Source: Notospermus geniculatus
Taxonomy: Eukaryota > Nemertea > Pilidiophora > Heteronemertea > Lineidae
Assembly (NCBI GenBank): GCA_002633025.1
Contig: NMRB01000869.1
Coordinates: forward strand, 180,776-244,775
Reading direction: 5' to 3'
Length of the DNA: 64,000 nt
Within the stretch, counting starts at the first letter, position 1; every line of letters starts with the position of its first letter. The notes below the pieces were generated by a model. It saw nothing but the letters and a program-made list of their open reading frames with translations, was not told where the DNA came from and made no database searches. Of this stretch, positions 1-10,675 are shown one piece after another. Both the position numbers and the translations under genes were made by a program.

Positions 1-821
1 TAGTCTGATTCTTCTCTCACCGGGAATTGAAAAACTGCTACATTATTTTCTCGTTTCGTGATAGGACAACTCTCCCCGGTACATGAATTATCAAAATGGC
101 AAGACAAACCATGGCAACGGGAAAACGCTTTAACCCTACCGACAGAGAACGACTTTTAGCAGAGAGATAAAAAATCTGGTGGAGTTATTTGTATTTTGAT
201 GCGGAGAAGACCAGCAAAAAGGCGTCAATGTGGTACACTCATGCCAAAAAATAAATGGATACCAGTTTTTTCAGAATTTCTCAGAAACTATCCAAAGATG
301 AGATCTCTACCTGATGTGGATGATAGTACGTCTAATCTCAGCTATTCAGCAATGCCACGAGAAAAAATATAATCACATCCCTGATTTTTATGGAAACAAT
401 ATTATTGTAAAGTTTTGTTTTTCCCTACTTCCTTATTTCAAATACATGTATTCCGCCAGAAAAATTGACATCACTTTGATCCTCTTTCAAAGGGCATTCC
501 AAATATGCTTTGGTTTTCTAAAAATTCAAACATAATAATGTTTTTTGGCCACTTTTAGAAGAATAATTTCGCCAATGCTTAAGACATCTCTGACATAGCT
601 CCTTACCCTGTTGTGCTTGTGGTTAGCAACTGAATGAGTGAATGAATGACAGACAATATAACCTGCACCATGGTTCACAGATCCATTTCTCCCTGACTAG
701 ACGGAAAATATTGGTTATTGCCCCAAAATTCGACCCTTTGAACTTCAGTTCAATCCATTGAGATTTCACCAAATTACAACCTGTGTGGTGATAGATTAAT
801 GCCACGCCACAAGCTGTTCAA
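1..821. other. No gene recognised
   Basis: Only short unconvincing open frames are present, and I see no inverted repeat or family repeat. AT-rich intergenic or intronic DNA. Confidence 0.5.
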
Positions 822-1200
822 TTAAAGGGGCGCTGTAGGCCTATTTCTTCCCTATCCTGCGCTAAACACACCCAAGTGAAGTGAGACCTCTACGGACATG
901 TTGTAAACTACCGCATAAAACCTCGTCCACGCAGAGTAAATCTCGTTCCTAGGGCATCCACGTACGCATAACATTGTAATCATACAATAGAGAGTTTTCG
1001 CAAAACCCCCGAAACGCCGACGCGAACGTCTATCCTATTGTTTGCTGTTCTATTCGAGGCATCGAACAATGGGATTGGCGTTCGCGTTCGCGTTTCGGGG
1101 GCTTTGCGAAACACTCGGGCGAAAGGCAAAACTACGGTATTGGAGAATGATGCAATCACCGCCGGCTGTCGACAAAATGGTGATATCGTGCACCTTTAAC
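822..1200. mobile_element. Family G short inverted-repeat element, copy 1 (interrupted)
   Basis: The element starts ATTAAAGGGGC and ends CACCTTTAAC. It shares long blocks with copies at 5672-5938, 37203-37486, 24184-24514 and 39822-40032, including TATCCTGCG(G/C)TAAACACACC and the CGGCTGTCGACAA-like block near the right end. The copy is split near 989-1115 by a family B element, and the sequence either side lines up with the uninterrupted copy at 37203. Length without the insertion is about 250 bp. There is no open reading frame, so it is non-autonomous. Confidence 0.7.
989..1115. mobile_element. Family B hairpin element, copy 1
   Basis: The two arms are near-perfect inverted repeats: GAGTTTTCGCAAAACCCCCG on the left and the complementary GGGGGCTTTGCGAAA on the right, with a loop near 1040-1065. 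Other copies lie at 4553-4683 and 33295-33423. This copy sits inside a family G element, so it is the younger of the two. Confidence 0.8.
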
Positions 1201-2069
1201 GGATGTCATGATTTGATGTCGTGACTCCCTTTGTTTTTTAAGATGCATCTTTTAGGAAACCGGTGATCATTTCCTTTCACGACATAGCACATAAAGAGTC
1301 GCTATCTTTATCCAGCTCTTCCTCCCCTCCCTCCAAAAAACAACAAGTCAGTGAACTGTTAAACACACGTCACGATGAAAGATTGATATCCCTGACTTCC
1401 ACGGCAAGGCAGTGCTACAAATTCCTATCAATGATTTAGATACAGCTCACCGGAGCTGATCTAGAGTAAGATTGCTTTCCCGTTGTCTACACCTAACGTG
1501 AGGATCGTACCGAAGTGCTCGAACACTACCCAACCGTGGAAATCGGAAGAATTGTAAAAAGTGATGATGCTCCGTGTGACTTCGCTATAGGTCAAGAGGT
1601 CGTAGGTCCGAATTGTTTGACAGGGACCATGTGTCCACGAGATGATGGACGATATCCACGCGGCCATTTTTAGGATTAGAAAAGTTACGAAATTGAACGA
1701 TGATGACGTCACCTTTCATTCATAATTCTCATTCGTAACCACTACGGGTCTTTCCGTCATTCGTCGAAAAAGACGTCCACAGAGAGCTCTAAGTTGAAAA
1801 TGTCATAGCTCTGACCCGGGGTTGAATTTGAATGCCACGTGACGTCATTGTCGTGCAGTACACGCTTATCGTTCATTTCTGAACCTCACTAATCCGTGAA
1901 TCTCAACACAGCCTCTTTTTAGAATTCGTGTCGCATTTCTGTACGATTCATGATGAAGAAAATCAAAAGGAATGCCGTGATTGGTTGATTTTTCGGTTAT
2001 CTTTTCAGATTTGTGAGCTTACGTACCGGTGTATATGCGAAAGTATAGTACATGTAGGCCTACACTTAA
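1201..2069. other. No gene recognised
   Basis: Open frames here lack splice signals in sensible places and match no family I know. No clear repeat seen. Confidence 0.45.
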
Positions 2070-2220
2070 TAGGAAGTTTAAGAAATCAAATGATAAACGT
2101 CAACTTTACGACAACGTTATTTTTCATACTACACATTCACCAGATTTTATATTGCATTTTCGGTACAAAAATAATGTTGTCGTTGATGTTTACGTTTATC
2201 GTTTGATTTCTAAACCTCCC
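2070..2220. mobile_element. Family A hairpin element, copy 1
   Basis: An inverted-repeat element of about 150 bp. The left arm begins TAGGAAGTTTAAGAAATCAA and continues GATAAACGT; the right arm is CGTTTATCGTTTGATTTC then TAAACCTCCC. The middle carries CGGTACAAAAATAA. It belongs to the commonest family in the window, with further copies at 6621, 8091, 19201, 26340, 27845 and 56801. It is noncoding; the short open frames across it are incidental. Confidence 0.85.
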
Positions 2221-3533
2221 AACTGCAAATTCCTTGCTACGTAACGTCACGAGACGTCATTCGCGTTTACGTGTGCGTTCCAGGTTCAGAACCTAAACCT
2301 TCCTATTCAGTAATAAGACTTCAGCAGGCGATCATTTCATATGACAAAGGGTTCAGCCCTCGCTTGTCCCATAAGGGTTTGCAAGCAATTTGCCCGTTAT
2401 AACCTAAACCGGTATCCAGTTCCACCGTGCAGCACGTTAGGAACTGGTGTCGGGGTCTCGAAACCGGAAGTGTGGTCGGAATTCCTACCAGGCAGGATGC
2501 GCGCGCATCAGTTAGCAGACCTGTACATCATGCCTACATCGTGTACATCTGTGTGCAGCGCTCTAACGGCAAGCTACAGGAGTCGAAATGAGATAGCAGG
2601 GTGGTTTCTTCAACGGATTATCCCCAGAATGTTTATCTAATGACACAAAACATCGCTGGGATAGGTCACTGAGTGTTTATCTCGCTGACATTCGTTGCAC
2701 TACCTCGCTGAATGTTCGAAGCGAGAAATGTTGGACGCCAGACGCCATCTTGGAAACTTGGCTTCTTTGGGGAATACCTGCCGCCGATACGTCATCAGAG
2801 AAGATTCGTATTCTGATTGGACGTATTCCGACGAATCACAGCCAGAATCAAGAGGGCGACAGTAGTCTCTTAAATCGGCAGATGTAGAGACTACTCTGTG
2901 GTCTAGTTATAACCCTGAACCACACTATTACAATACCGGCCTCTGCGGCGGGTAGATAATCAGCCACTTCTGCTGATACCCCGTCAAGCCATGTCAATAA
3001 AATAATAATGCTTGTTCCGTTTATTTCCCCATCGCCCGCCAAGCAGGAACCGTGAATTGGTCATCAGCTCCTGTTATTAGTTTACAAGAATGGCCGTGTA
3101 TGGTGAAGTGTCGCAAAAAACGCTGGAGAGACATGGATCAGAAGCGGATAAGCATCGCTACCATTTTGTGAGACGCGAGGCAATGAATAGTCGATAGGAA
3201 AATTGACACTTAAAGCGATTTGTATATAACCAGGGTCGTCAATTTCTCTGATAAAGCACCCTTGAGATGTTTTCTCTATTAGTTGACGGGGGTGATTAGA
3301 AGATGGTGGTTACCAGATTCGTCCGTGTTGTGGTGCTGGCGACGTGTCGTCTGAGGATGATTGAGGAGATCACACGGCCTTGGTCACACGGCGTATGAGG
3401 GGAAGACAATAGACGAAAACACCAAGATCTGGTCAAAGCGACACGTCGCTAGGATGCACTTTGACGTTTAGAAGAGAATTCTAGGAAAAACTCCACCACG
3501 AAATCCGACGCTTTGACATTTGCTATACATTGT
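2221..3533. other. No gene recognised
   Basis: Mixed-composition DNA with short open frames only. No exon with convincing splice borders and no repeat shared with the rest of the window was seen. Confidence 0.45.
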
Positions 3534-4030
3534 CGACCTTTCCAAAAAAGATGGCGGTCTAACAGTTCTCACATATGACGTCAGAAGCTTAAAAATAATT
3601 ATCAGACTGGGGTATTTTCGCGGGCCACGAAAATCATTGTCGTATTTACATTTTGTTTGTTTGTGTCCAGTCTTGCTTTTTTATGAGTAGGCCTACATGT
3701 AATTTGTTGGTGGCATGAATTCTTTTGATACCGAAAGTATTCAATTTGGTGGGTTGGTATGTCCAAACGTTCAAAATAACATAATGTAAACATCAATGTT
3801 TAAAAATATTGAATGTAAACAATGAAGTCATGATGCATTATCTTTTTAAAGTTAAAATACCATGGCCACTGGCATGCTGAGCTGTTCAAGCGGGCCATGG
3901 GCAGAAAAATGTAGGTAAAATAATTGTCTGAGAGGGTGCGTTTGGTAGTGTTTTATCATGCTTGGACAATGAATGACATGACGTCACGTGGGAGAACTAG
4001 TCCGCCACCATCTTTGTTAGAAAGGTCTAG
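3534..4030. mobile_element. Family M element, copy 1 (interrupted)
   Basis: The left end is GACCTTTCCAAAAAAGATGG and the right end the inverted CCACCATCTTTGTTAGAAAG. The interior has ACATATGACGTCAGAAGCTT on the left and ACATGACGTCACG on the right. This is the only copy with both ends visible. It is split at 3589-3849 by a family O element: CAGAAGCTTAAA resumes as AAATACCATGGCC, and the same junction is continuous at 9140-9155. Other copies lie at 7974, 9091, 21919 and 63561. Without the insert it is about 235 bp. Confidence 0.75.
3589..3849. mobile_element. Family O element, copy 1
   Basis: This is the reverse-complement counterpart of 30184-30438, with shared blocks such as ACCCACCAAATTGAATACTT and GACTGGACACAAACAAACAA (read on the - strand). 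The ends resemble TTAAAGATAATG in inverted orientation. It is inserted in a family M element. Confidence 0.75.
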
Positions 4031-4403
4031 ACCGATTTTAAACTTCATGAGGTAACCATGCAGAGAGAAAACGCCGAATTCACATGAAGAATTTTCGTAT
4101 CGGCCAGTCTGCGTTCAAACGACCACGTGATGCGCAAGAACTCCAGACTGTGGAAGTGTCATTTTGCCCGATTAGGTTTTTGACATGTTGGTGAAGGCGC
4201 TTTTAATATACTGCATACGTAACCAGGGAGTTCGATGGGCCAGGCTGGAACTCAAATCAGAAAGCCATTTGCTTGGATATTGAATGGGGCGTTTGGCAAT
4301 AAATTTTAATCCCCCTCTACGAGCTGTGCAGGATACTGCAAGTGAAATTTAGAGGCGAACATCGCTCACAGAAGGCGCTGCTCCACGTGAAAGCTTTCAC
4401 GTG

Positions 4404-4782
4404 CAAGTAGTGGGCTCTCAATGGGCAACTCCGCCGTTTGCGCCGTTGGGGTCTCAGCGTAAGTCGCAAGGCTGAGATTAGATAGAGCTACGCGGTATAC
4501 GGACACGCCGGTTAACAAAGGCTTCACAAAGGGTTTGCAACTGAAGCCATGATAGAGTTTTCGCAAAGCCCCCGAAACGCCAACGCGAACGTCTATCCTC
4601 CTTTTTTTCGGTGCTCTCTTCGTGGCATCGAAGAATGGGTTTGGCGTTCGCGTTGGCGTTTCGGGGGCTTTGCGAAAACTCCCTATTGTTAACTGGCGTG
4701 TCCGTACACCGTGTAGCTCTTACGTGTATATGAAATCGCAGCCTTGGGAACAAATTTGAGAACTGCCCGTTGAGAGCCAACT
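4404..4782. mobile_element. Inverted-repeat element interrupted by a family B element
   Basis: The left arm contains GGGCTCTCAATGGGCAACT, a GGCTGAGATT block and ACGGACACGCCGGTTAAC. The right arm contains GTTAACTGGCGTGTCCGTAC, CGCAGCCTTGG and GCCCGTTGAGAGCC, in the mirrored order. A family B hairpin (4553-4683) sits near the centre. I see no second copy in this window. Confidence 0.7.
4553..4683. mobile_element. Family B hairpin element, copy 2
   Basis: The arms are GAGTTTTCGCAAAGCCCCCG and CGGGGGCTTTGCGAAAACTC. The sequence is very close to copy 3 at 33295 (shared GGTGCTCTCTTCGTGGCATC in the loop), which suggests recent spread. Confidence 0.85.
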
Positions 4783-5671
4783 CTTACATGTATAGTAAAC
4801 TCCTCCGGCCTGCAGATTGAAGCCGCTACCCACAACGTTACCCGCGCTCCGAACCTGCTTCAGTTGGTGCGATCCTCAAAGTATCAATAATAGACGGCGT
4901 TAGCTGTCCGATTCGGGGAATCCCCGCTGGGAATCTGCCGCGAGTATTAATATACAGTGTACATTTTGTACACGTATCTTAGCCAATCAGAAAGTGTGTT
5001 ACGGCGGAGTCGGTTAAACCTGTGATGACGGCTTGTGATTGGCTCCCTCGACACACAGCGCCGTCTATTGATGATCCTTCACTTTTGGCGCCAATCATGC
5101 AATAATGCAAGTGTTTAGTGGCCAACTGAACACTGGGAACGCGTGCATGGAGAACTCGGGATGGAGAAGCAGCTAGGAAGCAATAAAGTGAAACCTACTG
5201 TACCCTTGTACACTGACCGTGTCGTAAATGGGTGATCGTACGAACCAGATCAAGCGTTCTCACTACACCGTTGTCTAATTTACAACTGTGTAACTACCCT
5301 GGCTGTCCGATTGCAAAATAGATGCAATATTGATAGAGTTATTTGCATAGGAGATCGAAGCTGGCTTTTCAGCGGACGGGTTGACCATGTTTTCTGATTA
5401 AGGTTAAGATAATGGATGGGGTATTCCTCCCTGGCGCCGGGGGTAGTGATGACGGATGTTAAAGCGAACACCCCATGAAATATATCACCAGGAGATGAGC
5501 AGGAAAGGGGACAGTCGGGCGTCATCAGGGACCCACCCACTGACGTACAGTATAGTAAATCAGTCAAAACAGGAAAGTCCTACTTCCATGGATGGTCAAT
5601 GGGCCGACCCTACCATATGACCTGCAGATCTTTGTACCTCTAAATGGCAGAGGTTCACTCGAAACTGACCT
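4783..5671. other. No gene recognised
   Basis: No exon or family repeat recognised. Short open frames on both strands match nothing known. Confidence 0.45.
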
Positions 5672-5938
5672 CTTAAAGGTCCATGATATTGCCACTTTTT
5701 GTCGACAGCCGGCGCCACCGGCGGTGATTGCGTCATTCTACAATACCGTAGTTTTGCCTTTCGCCGTGTTGGAGAATGTATGGTTACACTACAATGCATA
5801 CGTGTACGTGGATACCCTAGGGACGAGAGTTACTCTACATATATGGGGCGATGTTGGTAAGTGGTAGTTTAACAACATTGTCAATAGAGGTCTCCCTTTG
5901 ACGCAGGTATGTTTAGCGCAGGGGATAGGAAAGAAATA
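5672..5938 (-). mobile_element. Family G element, copy 2
   Basis: Reverse-oriented relative to copies at 822 and 37203. It begins CTTAAAGGTCC and carries the GTCGACAGCCGGCG and GGAGACCTCTATTGA-equivalent blocks. It breaks off at about 5938, where a family H element begins, so its outer end is missing or displaced. Confidence 0.7.
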
Positions 5939-5940
5939 CT

Positions 5941-6181
5941 AGACCGTTCTGAATTTGACGTAAACGGCAAAGATCTGCGCACTTCCGGCGAAATCGCAAC
6001 CACAACCTCGATCTGAAACTGAATGACACGCAGACAACTCCACGACAGTGACGTCGAAGACGTTGCGTCAGACTCGACCATTGCTGAATCATGGATGGCG
6101 TCACGTCAGCCGGTTTCAGATGGAGGTTCTGGTTGAGATTTCAGCGGAAGTGCGCAATCTGCGAATTCGAGAATGGTCTAT
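5941..6181. mobile_element. Family H inverted-repeat element, copy 2
   Basis: The arms are GATCTGCGCACTTCCGGCGA and, inverted, GGAAGTGCGCAATCTGCGAA. Inner complementary blocks are AACCTCGATCTGAAACTGAA and TTTCAGATGGAGGTTCTGG. About 240 bp. It is closely related to 13862-14109 and abuts the truncated end of a family G element. Confidence 0.8.
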
Positions 6182-6620
6182 ACAGTGCCTCTTTTATGTG
6201 GAAAAGGGAGCATGCATATCTTTTTAAATATACATGTATTTGTGTACGCAGGCAATAAGATCAACAAACCATTGCCTTTGGTCAATTCGCCATTACGCGG
6301 CTCCCTACATGATTACATGTATTAAGAGTGGGCGAAGGGTGAATATTGTTAAATGATCTCTTAGATGTCAAAGTACGATATGCAAGTCGATATGTTAGCA
6401 TTGGTAGACATACTCCATCGCCGACCGTAAGCAATATGACCCCAGAAACGACTCCTGAAGATTAATGCTAGTCATTGAATAAGTATGTCATTTATTTGTA
6501 ACAACAGCTAACATGATAAAAACTTTGGAAATGATGGTCATGTCAAAAGGTTATCCGTGAGGCGGGTTGGTAATACAAATCATTTAAATTACGTCAGGAT
6601 CGGCGAGAAGTCTCATATAA
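6182..6620. other. No gene recognised
   Basis: AT-rich DNA with no clear repeat or exon. Confidence 0.45.
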
Positions 6621-6772
6621 TAGGGAGGTTTCGAAATCAAATGATAAACGTAAACGTTAACGACAACTTTATTTTTGTACCGAAAATGCAATGCAAAATC
6701 TTGTTAATGTGTAGTATGAAAAATAACGTTGTCGTAAAGTCTTGGCGTATCGTTTGATTTCGAAACGTCCCC
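6621..6772. mobile_element. Family A hairpin element, copy 2
   Basis: The left arm is TAGGGAGGTTTCGAAATCAA and the right arm CGTTTGATTTCGAAACGTCC. The interior TTTGTACCGAAAATGCAATG is in the opposite orientation to copy 1. Confidence 0.85.
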
Positions 6773-7082
6773 AATAGGAAGACTTCTTCCGAGTAGACTT
6801 CACGGTCAAGATTGAAATCGATGCAAAGGCTACTGGCGAAACAACGCCGCTAACCATTGCCTGACGTCGATGAGATTCCTCCATAGCAATTGACTGTCAG
6901 TCTGTTCAGCTATTTGCCTGGTGTTAGCTCAGGTTCACAGACAAATTGTATTTGTCGGGGAAGAGACGACCTGACTATTACTTCACTGAGATATCCACCT
7001 GCGGATTCTCACGTTAATTGCAGAGTAGCCATACGTACCGTTAGAGTCAGCGGGGCTATCTTAGACATCGGCAGTGATAGAA

Positions 7083-7450
7083 TGAAATGGTCATGGACCA
7101 TGTGCTCACCTGGGTGAACGTGAATGTACTAGAAGAACAAATGACACCTAGTGGCCAGGCAAAGAATCGAACTGGACCGAAACTTGGTGGCTGAGGTCAT
7201 CAGACCTTGGGGCACATTTGTACCAAGTTTGGTGTCAGTAGGTCCAGCGGTTACAAAACGTGCCCTGCTAACACACTACGAAGGACGACGGACACCACGT
7301 CATGACTATGGCCCGCATTCTAGAACCCTCCTTAACTCTAAGGTCCACTTTTAGCTTTTGTATTCTGCCCTGCAAACAATAGCTAAAGGTAGACCTTAGA
7401 GTTAAGGAAGCTTCTAGAATGCGGCCCTATAGCTCACAGGGTGAGCTAAA
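7083..7450. mobile_element. Family Y element, short copy, interrupted
   Basis: It shares blocks with the array at 44427-45430: ATGGACCATGTGCTCACCTG at the left, CGGACCGAAACTTGGTG-like sequence in the middle (7178 on), GCGGTTAC(A/G)AAA, a GACGACGGAC tract, and a right end AGGGTGAGCTAAAA. It is a deleted single-unit version. A separate hairpin (7309-7430) is inserted between the GAC-rich tract and the right end. Confidence 0.7.
7309..7430. mobile_element. Hairpin element nested in family Y
   Basis: The left arm is GGCCCGCATTCTAGAA then CTTAACTCTAAGGTC; the right arm is GACCTTAGAGTTAAGGAAGC then TTCTAGAATGCGGCC. The flanks show a possible CTAT duplication. One copy in the window. Confidence 0.75.
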
Positions 7451-7973
7451 AAGGAGAAAGCGATGCCGTACATTATGGAATACGGTAAAGAATGGTATTG
7501 AGAACATTGTGGAATAAGATATACGCGAAGAAAAGATACATATCTTTCATATCAGAAAGAACATCGCTAGAGGGATAATCCAGTGAGGATATCGGTTACA
7601 GACCTCCCTGAATGGAGCGTTTTTTGTCATATCGTGTGTAACGATATAGGGACATACTAAAGGTGAGAAGGTAGTGTAAGTGAAATTTGAGGTGGGAACC
7701 CTGAGATATTCGCTGGCATAGTGTGTTAGGAATCTATTACGTCTCTTAGGAATCGTAATCCGGTGTAATGTTATTTTGATTTATTCCCCATCTCTGGGTG
7801 TTCCCCTACTATTGTCTGACGGAATAACCAGCGAGTTGATAACGTAAGACACAGAGAAACGTCTCGATCTGTCTGCAAGCGTTTCCCATCAATAAGGGGG
7901 AACAATGACTTACAGCAATACTGGGAGATATTACACCGATTTTACTGTTCAACGAGGAATTAGGATATACATG
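7451..7973. other. No gene recognised; a short block recurs elsewhere
   Basis: The stretch near 7810-7900 (CTGACGGAATAA, then ACACAGAGAAACG) resembles 56466-56530 and, more briefly, 32290-32310. This points to another dispersed repeat whose limits I cannot set. Confidence 0.35.
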
Positions 7974-8291
7974 TAGATCTTCCCAACAAAGATGGTGGCC
8001 AACAACATGTAGTTCTCCAATCCCACATGACGTCATGGCCATTCATCGTCCAAGCATGATCAACACTACCAAACGCATCCTCTCAGATAATAGGGAGGTT
8101 TCGAAATCAAACGATAAACGTAAACTTTACGACAACGTTATTTTTCGTACTACACATTAATCAGATTTATATTGCATTTTCGGTACAAAAATAACGTTAT
8201 CGTTAACGTTAACGTTTATCGTTTGATTTCGAAACCTCCCTAATTATTTTATCTAAACTTTTGTGCCCATGGCCCGCTTGACCAGCTTGGC
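7974..8291 (-). mobile_element. Family M element, copy 2 (partial, interrupted)
   Basis: It reads in the opposite orientation to 3850-4030: CAACAAAGATGGTGGCC, then CCAAGCATGATCAACACTAC, CAAACGCATCCTCTCAGA, and after the insertion ATTATTTTATCT and GCCCATGGCCCGCTTGACC. A family A element at 8091-8240 interrupts it. Only half of the family M element is present. Confidence 0.7.
8091..8240. mobile_element. Family A hairpin element, copy 3, with target duplication
   Basis: TAGGGAGGTTTCGAAATCAA opens the left arm and GAAACCTCCC closes the right. Comparison with the uninterrupted family M sequence (3920-3945) shows the insertion filled a site reading CAGA(T/C)AATTATTT. TAAT is then present on both sides, which fits a 4-base target duplication. 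Confidence 0.88.
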
Positions 8292-8962
8292 GATCCTTAT
8301 AAATCCACCTAGCGGAGGAGAGTGGTAGCAATCTATCCTTAGCGTTCTTCTACAATGAGAGTCCAAGACGCTTGAATACACAACTCACCATCTGATGAGT
8401 CTCGCGCATTTCATATCTTTAACGAGAGCGTTATTACATTTGCTGATAAACACTAGAAAGCAATCGAATGGAAAGGAAGAGCAAGAAACGTGTGATTGGC
8501 CTCCATACATTCCAATGTGCATATTTCCGCCGACTTATACATCTCCAAAATTTCATTTGCGGACGTTATGAGTGGGTGCACGACGTCCAGAAGAGTCGCC
8601 TTCTCGGTATTATTGCGACCGAGTCGCCTTTTTCATCGCCGGTAATTTTTTCCGCTTATACTGCGGCTGGCCGAGACAGATGATCATCGCAGGATCGGTA
8701 AAGAGGATATGAAATATGGTGCACTAAACGAGCGTGACTATTGTAATGCTGTCACCGACACGAGATAGTCATCGTGGTTTATGTTGGGGAGATAGCAAAG
8801 TGTCCATATAATATCCAGAATTACCGCATGCGGCAATCCTGTGATTGCACTTACAGTTGTAAGCATCTTGGGAGGGGAGCTGGGGATGTTCACGATGACA
8901 GTACGTGATACGGATAAAATTTAGTACATTCTTTTCGTTTACTTCCTTTGCAGTAGTCTGCT
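8292..8962. other. No gene recognised
   Basis: No exon or repeat family recognised. A CTGATGAG word near 8393 is not followed by a hammerhead core. Confidence 0.45.
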
Positions 8963-9065
8963 GGCCCCGTATTCATAAAACTACTTAAGTCTAAGTGTGA
9001 TCTTTTGTGTTGAACAAAGGATAAGTGTCATACTTAGACTTAAGTAGTTTTATGAATACGGGGCC
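8963..9065. mobile_element. Family K hairpin, copy 1
   Basis: A near-perfect 100-base hairpin. The ends are GGCCCCGTATTCATAAAACT and AGTTTTATGAATACGGGGCC; the stem continues through ACTTAAGTCTAAGT, with a short loop near 9010. Related ends occur at 22956, 43976 and 21405. Confidence 0.85.
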
Positions 9066-9090
9066 TGAAGGTTATATTCGAATGGTTTCT

Positions 9091-9162
9091 TAACCTTTCC
9101 AACATAGATGGCGGTCTAACAGTTCTCACATATGACGTCAGAAACTTAAATACCATTCAATC
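9091..9162 (+). mobile_element. Family M fragment, copy 3
   Basis: CCTTTCCAACATAGATGGCG, then ACATATGACGTCAGAAACTT and AATACCATTCAATCG. It preserves the uninterrupted junction used to date the family O insertion at 3589. The rest of the element is not recognisable downstream. Two small hairpins (GGATGGAC...GTCCATCC, 9178-9210) follow. Confidence 0.6.
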
Positions 9163-10176
9163 GCTACTGAAATACCCGGATGGACACTCAGGATCCTGAG
9201 GTCCATCCGGGCACTTGCCACCATGGGAATTCCAGGTGGCCATGAGGCAGGCAATACATGGATTATATCACAAAATATGGCACTACACAGGACTCGATCA
9301 TTGTTAAACAGTCGAACAGACAGGTATAGGCCAAGATAGGCCTAAATGACTTACTAGTACTAGCATGATACCCATGGCGAACACATACGCACAGGGTGCA
9401 TGTGGTCAGCAGGATGGCATAAGGGGTAAAAAATATAATGGCACCATAGGCAGTAAGGGTGGCCAAAAATCATGCTGAAGCCATGTATCCCTGAATATTA
9501 TGGGTTTTAGTAGTTTTTCAGCGGAAAACCTTCGAAATCAAGGTAGAATCGCAGCAATAGCTGGTGACGGACGGGTAGAGGTGGTGCCGATTCTAAGACT
9601 TNGCCATAAGGGATCGGACCATAGTTCATATGTTCTTTGATCTCAACGTTGTAAGCGTTAAATCAGAAGTCATATCAGCGAATGTTGAAGTCTACACACG
9701 CATGTGTTTGACAGCTAAATCGAGCTACAGTCAGATTCGACAAAGGGTACAAGAATAGCCTTAGGATTCAAGGCAGGGATGTTTTAATCGAACGTGAAGG
9801 GGTAAGAGATTCAATTTTATTTTGACGCCTTTGAGATATAAGGGATCAAGAGACGGTGGAGTTGTCGGTAATATAAAGTTCAAAGTTGAGATGAAGTTAG
9901 AAACATTGCCAACGTTTGAAAAATGAGGACAAAAGGTGGAGCTAACAAATGGTTTTCTATAATTATCTACCTTTACCCTTCAGTGTATTCAATATGGCAA
10001 AGGATTTGAATGGTCAATGACGTATTTGTGACTTATGATCTTCACTGTTCCTGAAGCGTTGAATTTCAAAGTTAAGAAACATGAGTATTTCAGTTAAAAA
10101 ACAAAAGTCATCCAATAATAACTACAATGAATGGTTACAGCGAATGGTTATAATGCCAGAATAAAGTTGAACCTCC
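9163..10176. other. No gene recognised
   Basis: AT-rich DNA with one undetermined base (9602). No exon or family repeat recognised. Confidence 0.45.
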
Positions 10177-10418
10177 CTAAAGCATGGCGCACACGAGCGA
10201 CTAAAATAGGGGCGACTACCGATGCGACTGTTACGTTGCATGCGATAATTACCTTTGAGGTCGATCAGAGTGATGTCATCCACGACATCACTGATCTTCC
10301 AATGAAGCATTTGTCGCAAACGAGTCAACAAAAACTAAAAAAACTAAAAATATATTCAGGTCGCAAGGCCGGTCGCCTGGAAAATCGCTAAAAATCGCTA
10401 GTGTGCGCCATGCTTTAG
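10177..10418. mobile_element. Family L inverted-repeat element
   Basis: The terminal inverted repeats are CTAAAGCATGGCGCACAC and GTGTGCGCCATGCTTTAG. The centre carries a second dyad (GATCAGAGTGATGTC / GACATCACTGATC). 242 bp, one copy. An 86-codon frame crosses it but is an accident of the repeat. Confidence 0.85.
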
Positions 10419-10522
10419 CGGACGCCTCTAGCAGAAGGACACCGTCTTGTCAAGGAACTCCTTGGTTCAGTACAAAATTCGTCATTTCTATTCATATTGG
10501 AGAGTTTTTGCAACGGCTTGGT

Positions 10523-10645
10523 TAAGCCAGTAGCACACCAGGCGATATCGCAAGCGATCTAATCGCCAGCCATGCAGACGAGGCGATATCAGCTTTGGTA
10601 TTGTCTGCCACTGGGCGAGCATCGCTGTCCAGAGCACACGACTGG
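10523..10645. mobile_element. Family F element, copy 1 (diverged, partial)
   Basis: It opens with AAGCCAGTAGCACACCAGGC and GATATCGCAAGCGATCT, matching the complete copy at 23957-24185. It degrades after about 10640. Confidence 0.65.
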
Positions 10646-10675
10646 CCTCTGTACAGGACACGATATAGAAACGTG

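Noticed and set aside
8393-8440. Hammerhead ribozyme core word CTGATGAG
   Set aside because: No GAAA core partner or flanking stems at the right distance.
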